DNA from: Bacteroidales bacterium
GTDB lineage: Bacteria; Bacteroidota; Bacteroidia; Bacteroidales; UBA932
Direction of reading: 5' to 3'
Assembly (NCBI GenBank): GCA_017558775.1
Contig: JAFYTP010000027.1
Coordinates: forward strand, 1 to 43,452
Length of the DNA stretch: 43,452 nucleotides
This document shows, in pieces, positions 31,892 to 39,896 of this stretch. Both the position numbers and the translations under genes were made by a program. The notes under the pieces are model-generated. The model ran no database searches and was not told the DNA's origin. It saw nothing but the letters and a program-made list of their open reading frames with translations. Numbering within the stretch: position 1 is the stretch's first letter; every line of letters starts with the position of its first letter.

Positions 31892-33744
31892 GATACCGAC
31901 TGATCGTCCCGCTGCTCCTCTGGGCGGGACTTCTCTCCGCCCAGGAGAAATACAACGCCGTGGTGCTGGCCGATGAGGAATCCTTCACGATGACCTCCGC
32001 CACCTCCGGGACCTTCACGGTTCTCCGGTCCGTCCGCGTGTTCAATGACGCCGGCCTGGAGGACGCCGAGTTCAATGAGTATACGGACCAGTTCCGCTCC
32101 CTCACCTCCTTCAAGGGGACCATCGAGAAGGAAGGCGCCAAGCCGGTGAAAATCAAGAAGGACGACCTCGTGACGGTATCCGTCGCGTCCGGCCTCGCGG
32201 AGGACGGATTCATTAACGCCTACCAGCCGACGGCCTCCTACCCTTTCACCGTCACCTACGAATACACGATGTCCTTCCACAAGGGCTTCGCCTCCTTCCC
32301 CGCCCTCTTCCCGGTCACCGGCGAGAAGGTCAAGGTGGAGAAAGCCTCCTACACCGTCCAGGTGCCGTCGGGCACGGAAATCCGGTATATCGCCGCCAAG
32401 GCCGGCGAGCCGAGCCAGAAATCGGGCAAGGTCGATACCTACCGCTGGGACTTCCCCGTCTTCGAAGGATACGCCGACGAGGCCCTGATGCCCACCTGGC
32501 GGGAGATCGTCCCCTTCGTGATGGTCGGTCCCGTCAACTTCACCTATGCCGGCGTCTCTGGCAGCCAGGGCTCCTGGGAAGACGTGGGCGCCTGGTGCTA
32601 TGGACTCAAGCAGGGAACGGAAGACCTTCCGGCCGATGTCGTCACCCGTCTGAAAGCGATGACCGCCGATGCCGGCTCCGACCTGGAAAAGGTGCGGATC
32701 CTGTATGATTACCTCCGGGAACACACGCGCTACGTGAGCATCCAGCTGGGTATCGGCGGCTACAAGCCGTTCCCGGCCAGCCAGGTGAACAAGACCGGAT
32801 TCGGCGACTGTAAGGGCCTGTCCAACTATATGCAGGCGATGCTGGACGCCGTGGGCATCCCGTCCTCCTACACCCTCGTGAACACCAACCGGTCCCAGTT
32901 CCTGCCGGGCTTTGCCGGCATCGGGCAGATGAACCACGTGATGCTGTGCGTCCCGCTTCCCGAGAAGAAGGACACGCTCTGGCTCGAGTGCACGAACCCG
33001 TCCGTCCCGCTGGGTTACCGGCACGAGGACGTGGCGGGCCACGATGTCGTTCTGGTCACCGCCGATGGCGGCATTCCCCACCGGGTTCCCGCCTATGCGG
33101 ACTCCTTGAGCCGGGACTTCCGTGAACTGGAGGTTCTCCTTGAGGCCGATGGTTCCGCGAAGGTCTCCGTCCGGCGCAGCCTCTACCTGGACGAGACGGA
33201 AAGATGGGTCTCCATCCGCGACTGGAAACCCGAAACGCAGCGTTCCAAGCTGACCTCCGGCCTGACCGTCCAGCCGCAGTCCTTCGTCCTGACGGGCGTC
33301 AAGGACAATTTCCGGGATTATGACGGACCGGGCTACTGCCCCTGGATGCAGGTCGATTACACCTTCGACACACGCCAGTACGCCACCGGAGGAAAGGACC
33401 GTCTCTTCGTTCCCGTCAATCCTTACCCGATGGGAGCTAACCTCCAGCGGAGCAAGCGGCAGAACGACCTCGTCTGCCGGCACGGAAGCGTCACCCGCGA
33501 GCGGATCAGCATCCGCATCCCGGCCGGCTATACCGTGGAAAGCCTTCCCAATCCGGTCTCCCTGGATACGGAATGGGGCACTTTCACGGCATCGGCACAG
33601 GAGCAGGACGGAATGGTCACCATCCTCCAGGAACTGCGGTTCAAACAGTTCCGGGAAGGCCCCGACCACTACGACAGCTTCCGGACTTTCATCCGGGCCA
33701 TCAATAAAGCCTATTCGTCCAACATCGTCTTGGTCAGCAAATAA
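31888..33744 (+). CDS. DUF3857 transglutaminase-like exported protein with catalytic Cys
   Basis: A 618-residue exported protein: signal MRYRLIVPLLLWAGLLSAQ, DUF3857 domain (about 20-230), then a transglutaminase-like core with GDCKGLSNYMQAML (Cys308), MNHVMLCVPL (His350), and LWLECTNP near 370, so the Cys-His pair is present; the usual Asp may be replaced by Glu. The rest is beta-rich. It overlaps the preceding Cys-less paralogue by four bases. The pair may form a complex, with this one as the active member. The substrate (a protein or peptide bond) is unknown. Confidence 0.85.
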   Translation: MRYRLIVPLLLWAGLLSAQEKYNAVVLADEESFTMTSATSGTFTVLRSVRVFNDAGLEDAEFNEYTDQFRSLTSFKGTIEKEGAKPVKIKKDDLVTVSVASGLAEDGFINAYQPTASYPFTVTYEYTMSFHKGFASFPALFPVTGEKVKVEKASYTVQVPSGTEIRYIAAKAGEPSQKSGKVDTYRWDFPVFEGYADEALMPTWREIVPFVMVGPVNFTYAGVSGSQGSWEDVGAWCYGLKQGTEDLPADVVTRLKAMTADAGSDLEKVRILYDYLREHTRYVSIQLGIGGYKPFPASQVNKTGFGDCKGLSNYMQAMLDAVGIPSSYTLVNTNRSQFLPGFAGIGQMNHVMLCVPLPEKKDTLWLECTNPSVPLGYRHEDVAGHDVVLVTADGGIPHRVPAYADSLSRDFRELEVLLEADGSAKVSVRRSLYLDETERWVSIRDWKPETQRSKLTSGLTVQPQSFVLTGVKDNFRDYDGPGYCPWMQVDYTFDTRQYATGGKDRLFVPVNPYPMGANLQRSKRQNDLVCRHGSVTRERISIRIPAGYTVESLPNPVSLDTEWGTFTASAQEQDGMVTILQELRFKQFREGPDHYDSFRTFIRAINKAYSSNIVLVSK

Positions 33745-33747
33745 AAG

Positions 33748-33781
33748 ACAGCCCGACAATCTGACTCGATTGCCGGGCTGT
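33748..33781. terminator. Bidirectional terminator between convergent genes
   Basis: ACAGCCCGACAAT (33748-33760) pairs with ATTGCCGGGCTGT (33769-33781) with one mismatch. On the minus strand it is followed by CTTTTATTT, a fair T run for the thioredoxin gene; on the plus strand TTCGTTT is weaker. It lies between convergent stops. Confidence 0.7.
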
Positions 33782-33800
33782 TCGTTTAAAAGGGCCGGGA

Positions 33801-34901
33801 CTACTTGAGAACCTCGGCCAGCTTCTCTTCCAGGGACTCGCCACGGAGACCGCGGGCGACGACGGTGCCTTCCGGATCGATCAGGAGATTGTCCGGGATG
33901 GAATTGACATTATACACATCGGACGCGACGCTCTTCCAGTATTTCAGGTCGGAAAGGTGGATCCAAGGCATCTCCCACTCGGTGATGGCCGCCACCCAGG
34001 GATCTTTGGCGCGGTCGAAGGACAGGCCCACGATATCGAAGCCCTTGTCGTGATACTTCTTATAGGCGGCGACGACATTGGGCATCTCAGCCTTGCAGGG
34101 GCCGCACCAGGAGGCCCAGAAATCGACCAGGACCCACTTGCCCTGACCCACATACTCGCTCAGCTTGTGCATATTGCCGTCCGGGTCGGCCTCCTCGAGG
34201 TCGAGGAACTTCTGGCCGATGATGGCCTGCTTCTTCTCCTCGGCTTCCTTCATCTTGGCCTCGGACTCCTCGATCTTGCGCTTGAGGTTCTGGACATACG
34301 GATGGGAAGCGAACGGAGCATCGGAATTCACCAACTCATTGAACTTGTCCGGACCGGCCATGGAACGGATGGTCTGGATGAAAGCGACGGGCACCAGGTT
34401 GTCCTTGTTGTCCTCCACGACGCTCAGATAGCAGTCGCGGAGTTTGTTGAACTGCTCCCGGTATTCGGGCATCTTAGCCTGCTGCTCCTCCTCGGGGAGA
34501 GCGCTCAGTTCCTGGACGTATGCATTGTACTGCCGATACATCTCGTCGGTCTTGAGGTCGGCCTCCGTCACGCGGTTGTTGAGGTCGGAACCGGAGAGCG
34601 TGTTGTTGGAAAGGTCGGCCTGCACGGGCACGCCGTCATTGAAGAACATGAAGGTCCAGTCGGAACCCTCGACATTCAGGTTCAGGAAGGCCTCCTTCTC
34701 CGCCTTGCCCTTCATCTGGAAAGTTCCGCCGGCGACGACAGCACTGTCGATGCGCTCGGAACTGAGCGCGTCCACCAGGTACACGGCCACTCCGTCCTCC
34801 GGAGCGTTGATACCCTTCACGTTATACTTTACATTGTTTCCGGAGCAGGCGAGCAGCCCCAGGGCGGCAACCGCCAGCGTAAGGATTGAGATTTTTTTCA
34901 T
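33801..34901 (-). CDS. TlpA-like thioredoxin lipoprotein with DUF4369 domain
   Basis: A 366-residue lipoprotein, signal MKKISILTLAVAALGLLAC. An N-terminal DUF4369-type domain (about 25-110) is followed by a helical linker rich in E and K (about 190-215, EESEAKMKEAEEKKQ) and a thioredoxin domain with WASWCGPCKAEMP (near residue 260) and cis-Pro loop SIPDNLLID. It is a periplasmic thiol-disulfide oxidoreductase, probably for cytochrome or general disulfide reduction. The CDF exporter gene lies 21 bases upstream on the same strand. It is the complete counterpart of the DUF4369-only protein at 24405. Confidence 0.92.
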   Translation of the reverse strand: MKKISILTLAVAALGLLACSGNNVKYNVKGINAPEDGVAVYLVDALSSERIDSAVVAGGTFQMKGKAEKEAFLNLNVEGSDWTFMFFNDGVPVQADLSNNTLSGSDLNNRVTEADLKTDEMYRQYNAYVQELSALPEEEQQAKMPEYREQFNKLRDCYLSVVEDNKDNLVPVAFIQTIRSMAGPDKFNELVNSDAPFASHPYVQNLKRKIEESEAKMKEAEEKKQAIIGQKFLDLEEADPDGNMHKLSEYVGQGKWVLVDFWASWCGPCKAEMPNVVAAYKKYHDKGFDIVGLSFDRAKDPWVAAITEWEMPWIHLSDLKYWKSVASDVYNVNSIPDNLLIDPEGTVVARGLRGESLEEKLAEVLK

Positions 34902-34922
34902 ATTAACATTGTTTATTGATAG

Positions 34923-35813
34923 TTATCTACTCTTAACGGGCTCCATATGGATCGTGACGATGGACCCGTGCCCGAAGCGTTCCTTGATCTTATCCTCGAT
35001 GGCGCTCACGATGTCGTGCGCCTCATTCAGGGACATTCCTCCGTCCAGGCGGACGTGCGCCTCGATGGCGATCCTGTTGCCGATTCTCCGCGTGCGGAGG
35101 TTGTGCGGCTCGCTCACCTGCGGGAAGCTGCGGATGATTTCCTCTATCTCCCGCTCGGTTTCTGCCGATAAGGAACTGTCCGTCAATTCCCCGGTACTCA
35201 CCTTCAGCAGGTCCCAGGCGACCTTGACCAGCATGCCGCCCACGACGATGGACGCCAGCGGATCCAGCACCGCCCACCGCTGCCCCAGCAGGATGGCACC
35301 GCCGATGCCGATGGCCGCCCCGATCGACGAAAGCGCGTCGCTGCGATGATGCCACGCATTGGCAATAACCGCCGGAGACTCGAGGGCCTTGCCCTTGGCA
35401 ATCGTGATACGGAAGAGGATTTCCTTGACCACTATCGACAGCAGCGCCGCCCACAAGGCCAGCATCCCCGGGGTTTCCAGCGTCTCCCCCTTCAGCCAGC
35501 GGGCGATCTTCAGCGAGCCGGAAACGATAATGCCGATGGCGGCTCCCACCAGCGCCAGCGCCACGAACAGCGTCGCCAGCGTCTCGAACTTCCCGTGCCC
35601 GTAATCATGAGAATCATCCTGCGGCTTCGCGCCGATGCGCACGAAAACCAGCACAATCAAGTCCGTCAGGAAGTCCGACAGGGAATGGACCGCATCCGCC
35701 ACCATGGCCGAGCTCCCCGCCACGATGCCGGCGACAAACTTGAACGACAGCAGCACCAGATTCCCGATGCTGCCCAACAGCGTTACTTTCGTAAGCTCAT
35801 TTTCGCGTGTCAT
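34923..35813 (-). CDS. Cation diffusion facilitator metal exporter
   Basis: A 296-residue inner-membrane protein of the CDF family, probably exporting Zn2+, Fe2+ or Mn2+ by proton antiport. Six hydrophobic segments precede a cytoplasmic domain from about residue 215. Metal-site motifs: MVADAVHSLSDF near residue 37 and NAWHHRSDALS near 152; YGHGKFE near 71 is the family loop. HxxxD in TM5 and DxxSD-type pattern in TM2 cannot distinguish the metal. The thioredoxin lipoprotein gene lies just downstream on the same strand. Confidence 0.93.
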   Translation of the reverse strand: MTRENELTKVTLLGSIGNLVLLSFKFVAGIVAGSSAMVADAVHSLSDFLTDLIVLVFVRIGAKPQDDSHDYGHGKFETLATLFVALALVGAAIGIIVSGSLKIARWLKGETLETPGMLALWAALLSIVVKEILFRITIAKGKALESPAVIANAWHHRSDALSSIGAAIGIGGAILLGQRWAVLDPLASIVVGGMLVKVAWDLLKVSTGELTDSSLSAETEREIEEIIRSFPQVSEPHNLRTRRIGNRIAIEAHVRLDGGMSLNEAHDIVSAIEDKIKERFGHGSIVTIHMEPVKSR

Positions 35814-35874
35814 GGCCCGTTCTGATCTATTATGCGAATATACTCTTTTTCAACGACATTTCATCTCGGGCATA

Positions 35875-35911
35875 TTGGTATATTGTAGGATTTACACTAT
35901 ATTTGATATAG
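35875..35911 (+). promoter_or_regulatory. Promoter of the small lipoprotein with palindromic -7 region
   Basis: TTG (35875-35877), 20 bases, TATATTTG (35898-35905): a complete Bacteroidetes promoter. CTATAT-TTG-ATATAG (35897-35911) is a palindrome centred on the -7 box, which could be an operator. Transcription would start near 35912, about 35 bases before the ATG. Confidence 0.75.
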
Positions 35912-35946
35912 CATTCAACATGGACCAACCAACCATTAATTACGTT

Positions 35947-36372
35947 ATGAAAAAGACCCTGTTACTTCTGCTGGCCGTCATCGGCCTCTGCTCCTGCAAG
36001 AAGACGCCCGAGGCCGTCTCCGTCCCCTTCGAGCAGGTGGAACACTATTTTGCCAAGGCCGATGGCCCGTTCTCCCGGAAAATCACGGACCAGGCGACCT
36101 TCGACAGCATGTTTTCCCCCACCTACACCATGGAGGTCCAACAAGCCCCGCTGGATTTCGGGAAAGAATTCGTCATCGCCATCGTGAATACCGTCACGGA
36201 TGAAAAGACGACGCTCTCCCCCGTCTCCCTGGTCAAAGAAAACGACAGCCTCGTCTTCACCTACAGCGAGCAAATCGGCGAAAAGGAGACCTACACCTCA
36301 ACGCCCAGCCTGATCATCCGGGTGGACAAACAGTACGACGCTCCCCTCCAGGTCATCAAAGTTCAGAAATAA
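35947..36372 (+). CDS. Small lipoprotein of unknown function
   Basis: A 141-residue lipoprotein: MKKTLLLLLAVIGLCSC with lipidated Cys near residue 17, then a small beta-rich domain (EHYFAKADGPFSRKITDQATFDSMF, FVIAIVNTVTDEKTTLS, ETYTSTPSLIIRVDKQ). The frame is open farther upstream, but the ATG at 35947 begins the signal peptide and follows a good promoter by 41 bases. I do not recognise a family with certainty. A bidirectional terminator lies eight bases after the stop. Confidence 0.8.
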   Translation: MKKTLLLLLAVIGLCSCKKTPEAVSVPFEQVEHYFAKADGPFSRKITDQATFDSMFSPTYTMEVQQAPLDFGKEFVIAIVNTVTDEKTTLSPVSLVKENDSLVFTYSEQIGEKETYTSTPSLIIRVDKQYDAPLQVIKVQK

Positions 36373-36380
36373 AACAAATA

Positions 36381-36409
36381 AATCCGGCTCAGCGGCCGGA
36401 TTCTTTTTT
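36381..36409. terminator. Bidirectional terminator, copy 1 of a repeated cassette
   Basis: AATCCGGC (36381-36388) pairs with GCCGGATT (36395-36402) around TCAGCG, followed by CTTTTTT on the plus strand. Reading the minus strand, TATTTGTTTT follows. It lies between the convergent lipoprotein and BspA-type genes. The same 22-base core recurs inverted at 38487-38508. Confidence 0.85.
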
Positions 36410-36427
36410 CTCTTTTCCCCCTATTCT

Positions 36428-37393
36428 CTATTCCGGAAGAGACTGGATTCTTTTCGCAAATTTACTCCAGAACACGGCACGTTTATAGTTCTCAACGCTG
36501 ACAGCGGGAACATAGATGGGGCAGTTATTCGTGTTATCAAAAGTAAAATCATTGATTGAAGGAGGGGTGACAGGCCGCAGGGTGATGCTGGTAAGACTAG
36601 AACAGCCAGCAAAAGCCGCCACGTCAATTTTGGTCACACGAGATGGGATCGTGACACTGGCAAGGGTGCGACATCCTTCAAAAGCACCATACCCGATGCT
36701 TGTCAAGCTATTGGGCAACTCGACAGTTGTCAAGTTGGGACAATCGTAAAATGTGTAGGGTTCAATGGACGTCACACCGTCGGGAATCTTGATGCCGGCC
36801 AAATTATAACATTTTTCGAAGGCCCACGTTCCAATGGATGTCACGCCATTTGGAATGGAGATCTCCGTCAAGGCGTAACAAAAAGAGAATGCATTTCGCC
36901 CCATGCTAGTCACACTGTCAGGAATAATGACATCGGCCAACTTGGAACAACCGGAGAATGTATAATCCTCAATGCGTGTCACACCATCAGGAATCTCGAT
37001 GCTTGTAAGGCTCGTGCAATTTCCAAATGCCGCCTCTCCAATCGACGTAACACTGGCAGGAATCGTGACACTGGTAAGACTTGTGCAATTTACAAATGCC
37101 TCCTCTCCAATTGATGTCACACCGGCAGGAATCGTGATGCCGGTCAAGTTGAAACATTGACGGAACGCTTGTTTCCCAATGGCTGTTATCTTTTTATCGA
37201 AAGTGATCGTCCCTTTACCATCGACATAGGTAATAGACACTATGTTCGCGTCAAACGCGCCGGTGTTAGGGATTACAACGCTCTCATCCGAACTCGTAAA
37301 GATGATGTAATTTCCCGGCTCCTCGACCGGATTTTTGGAGCAGGATGCCACCAGCACAGCGGCTAAACAAAAATATAAAACAAGGTTCTTCAT
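36428..37393 (-). CDS. BspA-type leucine-rich repeat lipoprotein, nine repeats
   Basis: A 321-residue lipoprotein: MKNLVLYFCLAAVLVASC, a short beta region, then nine tandem 23-residue LRR_5 repeats of type VTSIGxxAFxxCxxLTxITIPxx (about residues 67-273), and a C-terminal part with NNCPIYVPAVSVENYK. Such surface LRR proteins bind host or other bacterial ligands. It is the downstream partner of a six-repeat paralogue only 27 bases away; the C-terminal ends are similar (NDCPIYVPAGSIDAYK). The pair lies in an A+T-richer islet between inverted terminator cassettes. Confidence 0.92.
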   Translation of the reverse strand: MKNLVLYFCLAAVLVASCSKNPVEEPGNYIIFTSSDESVVIPNTGAFDANIVSITYVDGKGTITFDKKITAIGKQAFRQCFNLTGITIPAGVTSIGEEAFVNCTSLTSVTIPASVTSIGEAAFGNCTSLTSIEIPDGVTRIEDYTFSGCSKLADVIIPDSVTSMGRNAFSFCYALTEISIPNGVTSIGTWAFEKCYNLAGIKIPDGVTSIEPYTFYDCPNLTTVELPNSLTSIGYGAFEGCRTLASVTIPSRVTKIDVAAFAGCSSLTSITLRPVTPPSINDFTFDNTNNCPIYVPAVSVENYKRAVFWSKFAKRIQSLPE

Positions 37394-37420
37394 ATCTAAA
37401 TCGTGTACAATACAAGAAAA

Positions 37421-38188
37421 CTAATTCGAGAGGGCCTGAATTCGTTCAGAATAGTCCCCCCATCCCTCTGCGGTCTTATATGCATCAATGCTACCGGCAG
37501 GAACATAGATGGGACAGTCATTCGTATCCGTAAAAGCATCAGCGAAGATCGAAGGGGGCGTTTTTGACAGTATGGTAATACTGGCGAGACCAGAGCATTT
37601 AAAGAATGCCTTTCCCCCGATTGACGTAACGCTGGCAGGAATCGTGATGCTGGTCAGACTAGAACAATTATAAAATGCTCCATAATCAATAATTGTAGCA
37701 CCTTCGGGAATTATGATACCGGGAAGACTTGAACAATAAGCGAAAACCGCAATCCCAATAGTTGTCACGTTATTAGGAATTGTAACGCTGACCAGGCTTG
37801 AACAATCGAAAAAAGCATCTTCCCCAATGGTTGTTACACTTTCCGGAATCGTGATACTGGTAAGATTCGGGCATTTTAAGAACGCCGCAGCCCCGATGCC
37901 TGTCACACTATCTGGAATCGTAATACTGACAAGATTCATACGATTTGAGAATGCATTTTGGCCGATGGTTGATATTTCTTTATCAAAAGCAATCGTCCCT
38001 TTTCCATCTTTATAAGAGATGGATATTATTTTTGCGTCAAGGGCGGAGGCCAGATAAGGGGTGACAATATTATTATCCGAACTCGTATAAACGATGCTGT
38101 TGCTCGGAATCGGCTCCTCAATCGGAGTCTTGGAACAAGAAGCCACAAGCACGGCGGCCAAACCAATTAATAACGCAGGATGTTTCAT
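37421..38188 (-). CDS. BspA-type leucine-rich repeat lipoprotein, six repeats
   Basis: A 255-residue lipoprotein: MKHPALLIGLAAVLVASC, then six 23-residue LRR_5 repeats (from ISTIGQNAFSN to VTSIGGKAFFK) and a C-terminal part NDCPIYVPAGSIDAYKTAEGW. The frame extends upstream to 38287, but the ATG at 38188 begins the signal peptide. A paralogue of the nine-repeat gene 27 bases downstream, so the pair most likely arose by tandem duplication, with repeat number later changed. The ligand is unknown. No convincing TAnnTTTG promoter is visible upstream. Confidence 0.92.
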   Translation of the reverse strand: MKHPALLIGLAAVLVASCSKTPIEEPIPSNSIVYTSSDNNIVTPYLASALDAKIISISYKDGKGTIAFDKEISTIGQNAFSNRMNLVSITIPDSVTGIGAAAFLKCPNLTSITIPESVTTIGEDAFFDCSSLVSVTIPNNVTTIGIAVFAYCSSLPGIIIPEGATIIDYGAFYNCSSLTSITIPASVTSIGGKAFFKCSGLASITILSKTPPSIFADAFTDTNDCPIYVPAGSIDAYKTAEGWGDYSERIQALSN

Positions 38189-38364
38189 ATTGTGATCGAA
38201 ATCTCTGTTTATTCTGTTTATATATTCTAAGTTACGAACTTTTTTCTGATATAGCACTATTCCTAACACATTTTTACAAAAACACATTTTGGCCTTTAAA
38301 TTCCTAAACCAGACAATATTACGCGCTACTCATTGATACACATAGTCTTATATTATTGTATCGC

Positions 38365-38383
38365 CAAAAACGGACCGTTTTTG
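38365..38383. repeat. Nine-bp palindrome with one-base centre
   Basis: CAAAAACGG (38365-38373), A, CCGTTTTTG (38375-38383). A compact palindrome in A+T-rich DNA about 180 bases upstream of the LRR operon; it could be an operator or a short bidirectional hairpin. Confidence 0.6.
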
Positions 38384-38479
38384 TCTAGGATTTTATAACA
38401 TCAAAAAATGCCATGTTTCATCATTAGAAATAATACTACTGATTAAATGCCCGATTCCTCATAGTCTTGCATGCAAAAC

Positions 38480-38508
38480 AAAAAAAATCCGGCCGCTGAG
38501 CCGGATTC
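38480..38508 (-). terminator. Terminator, copy 2 of the repeated cassette
   Basis: On the minus strand AATCCGGC (38508-38501) pairs with GCCGGATT (38494-38487) around the same TCAGCG loop, then T8. It follows the stop of the orphan secreted protein (38538) by 29 bases. Identical 22-base core to 36381-36402, opposite orientation. Confidence 0.88.
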
Positions 38509-38537
38509 CTAGGGTTTCATTTAATCTTGAGTTTCAA

Positions 38538-39092
38538 TTAACAGTCATTGATCCACAGTCCTATCTCCTTGATCTTGCCGTCTTCGTCCAGGATATAATA
38601 ACCGAACGCCCAATCACTCTTACTCCAATAATAGTCATACCTGGACGGATTCTCCTCTCTCTGCTTGAGGATGACACCCTCCTTGTATTTCATGTTGGGC
38701 TTCTGCCCAACTCTCAACCCTCCGTCGAACATATCGGCAGCGACCAGAAATTGGGGAGTAACGATGGTGTAATCATTCAAGCACCCGCTTTCAAAGCAGA
38801 TTTCATCCCCGCCGGCCAGCGTGACAGAAACAAAATGAGTCCCTTGACATTCGTTGAAGCCCTCTTTATATGAGGCGACTTTCCCAAAGGTCCATTCAAT
38901 GCACTCGAGAGCGGCCTCCCGCCGCTCCTTGCTCATCTTGATGTACTCGCCCGTTTCGGGATCGTGGTAAGAATTAACATCCTCCGGCAACCCGGTGCTG
39001 AAAATGCGGTCGCCAAACTTAACCTGCCCGATGGACTGCGCCTGCAGGGCCGCAGGCAAAAGGAAGAGTAATAAAATAAATATCCGTTTCAT
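38538..39092 (-). CDS. Secreted protein of unknown function
   Basis: A 184-residue protein with signal peptide MKRIFILLLFLLPAALQAQ and a mature domain of about 165 residues containing GQVKFGDRIFSTGLPEDVNS, two Cys in NECQGTH and FESGCLNDY, and a final DEDGKIKEIGLWINDC. No family is recognised. Paired Cys suggest periplasmic disulfides. It lies in the A+T-richer islet between small orphan genes and ends at the second terminator cassette. Confidence 0.72.
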   Translation of the reverse strand: MKRIFILLLFLLPAALQAQSIGQVKFGDRIFSTGLPEDVNSYHDPETGEYIKMSKERREAALECIEWTFGKVASYKEGFNECQGTHFVSVTLAGGDEICFESGCLNDYTIVTPQFLVAADMFDGGLRVGQKPNMKYKEGVILKQREENPSRYDYYWSKSDWAFGYYILDEDGKIKEIGLWINDC

Positions 39093-39132
39093 ACGGCCTG
39101 ATTCTTATCAAATACTTCGCCAATCTTTTCTA

Positions 39133-39309
39133 TTAGAATCCTTTTCCCATCACGCTATACTGTTCCAGAACCTTCCCCTCCTTGTACACCGCGAATCCCC
39201 TCTTCCCGCTCCTGAGAACAATCCCCCCATACCAGCATCCCGGTCGCTTCCCGGTCGCCTTGGCTCTCTTCAGCGCTTCCTCGAGGGTATGGAAATAGTA
39301 AGTGATCAT
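39133..39309 (-). CDS. Small protein of unknown function (58 aa)
   Basis: A 58-residue frame, MITYYFHTLEEALKRAKATG..., with a helix-like N-terminus and a basic beta segment GIVLRSGKRGFAVYKEGKVLEQY. Composition and the ATG at 39309 look gene-like, but there is no homologue I recognise and a start at 39354 is also open. The palindrome CGGCGAC/GTCGCCG (39312-39333) sits directly upstream of this ATG. Confidence 0.45.
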   Translation of the reverse strand: MITYYFHTLEEALKRAKATGKRPGCWYGGIVLRSGKRGFAVYKEGKVLEQYSVMGKGF

Positions 39310-39363
39310 CTCGGCGACGAAGGTAGGTCGCCGATGTGCTAAGGTGGGGTACAAGGAAAGAGC

Positions 39364-39759
39364 TTACTTCATCCGTTTCAAAACGGTATCGCCCCACTTT
39401 AACTTGTCTTTACTCAAAACCCGAATTTCCTGAATTCCTTCAATAAATCCTCCTGCCATCAATGCTTTCACAACATCATCCACAACAGGATTATTATTGC
39501 AATTCAACTCTATTACACCATCCTTACGCATAGCCCATTCGCCTTCGCCTGTGTATCTGGACAAATCAAAAGATCTTTCCAACTTGAAGGTGTGATCCGA
39601 ATTTAATTCCAACTCCACATAATAAGCGATTGGATTCTTACGATGTATTCCGCCCTCTCTTCCTCCAAATGTGCCGCAAATAGTAGCATCAGTATAGTAT
39701 TGGCTTTTACAAGAGAGAGCCAATAATAAAATGGCGATGTAGGCAATTATTCTTCTCAT
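39364..39759 (-). CDS. Small lipoprotein of unknown function
   Basis: A 131-residue lipoprotein: MRRIIAYIAILLLALSC with lipidated Cys, then YYTDATICGTFGGREGGIH, VELELNSDHTFKLERSFDL and GEGEWAMRKDGVIELNC. The order of strands (dose-type hydrophobic strands around G-W) recalls small lipocalin-like lipoproteins, but no named family is certain. The ATG at 39759 begins the signal peptide. A clear promoter lies upstream at 39789-39819, so it is its own transcription unit in the islet. Confidence 0.7.
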   Translation of the reverse strand: MRRIIAYIAILLLALSCKSQYYTDATICGTFGGREGGIHRKNPIAYYVELELNSDHTFKLERSFDLSRYTGEGEWAMRKDGVIELNCNNNPVVDDVVKALMAGGFIEGIQEIRVLSKDKLKWGDTVLKRMK

Positions 39760-39788
39760 CTTTGATAATCTTTGAACTGCAACTAATT

Positions 39789-39819
39789 CAAATTTAAGCA
39801 TTAGTTCACACTATTCCAA
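39789..39819 (-). promoter_or_regulatory. Promoter of the small lipoprotein gene
   Basis: Minus-strand TTG (39819-39817), 20 bases, TAAATTTG (39796-39789). Transcription would start near 39782, about 22 bases upstream of the ATG at 39759. It faces the terminator that ends the FISUMP-like gene. Confidence 0.75.
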
Positions 39820-39840
39820 CGACACCCCGCCACCTGGGCA

Positions 39841-39871
39841 TAAAAAAACCGCCGCTATGAAAAGTGGCGGC
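39841..39871 (-). terminator. Terminator of the FISUMP-like gene, copy 1 of a direct repeat
   Basis: Minus strand: GTGGCGG-type arm (39864-39870) pairs with CCGCCGC (39849-39855) around TATGAAAA, then a T7 run opposite 39842-39848. It lies 25 bases after the FISUMP-like gene stop. The same block CCGCCGCTATGAAAAG recurs at 41805-41820. Confidence 0.85.
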
Positions 39872-39896
39872 AGATGAGGGCTTTCTTTTATAGATG

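Larger units (their letters stand above)
38189..38537. other. A+T-rich gap between the LRR pair and the orphan secreted protein
   Basis: About 350 bases without a credible gene. It holds the palindrome CAAAAACGG-A-CCGTTTTTG (38365-38383), arms of nine bases with a one-base centre, and near the right edge the second copy of the terminator cassette at 38480-38508. No -7 box with TTTG is visible for the LRR operon. Confidence 0.6.

Noticed and set aside
31771-33759. Long minus-strand frame opposite the second DUF3857 gene.
   Set aside because: Same reason: antisense to a gene with signal peptide and Cys-His pair.
36428-38188. Repeats in the LRR genes as a CRISPR array.
   Set aside because: The 69-base repeats are coding LRR units in a single frame, with no unique spacers between identical repeats.
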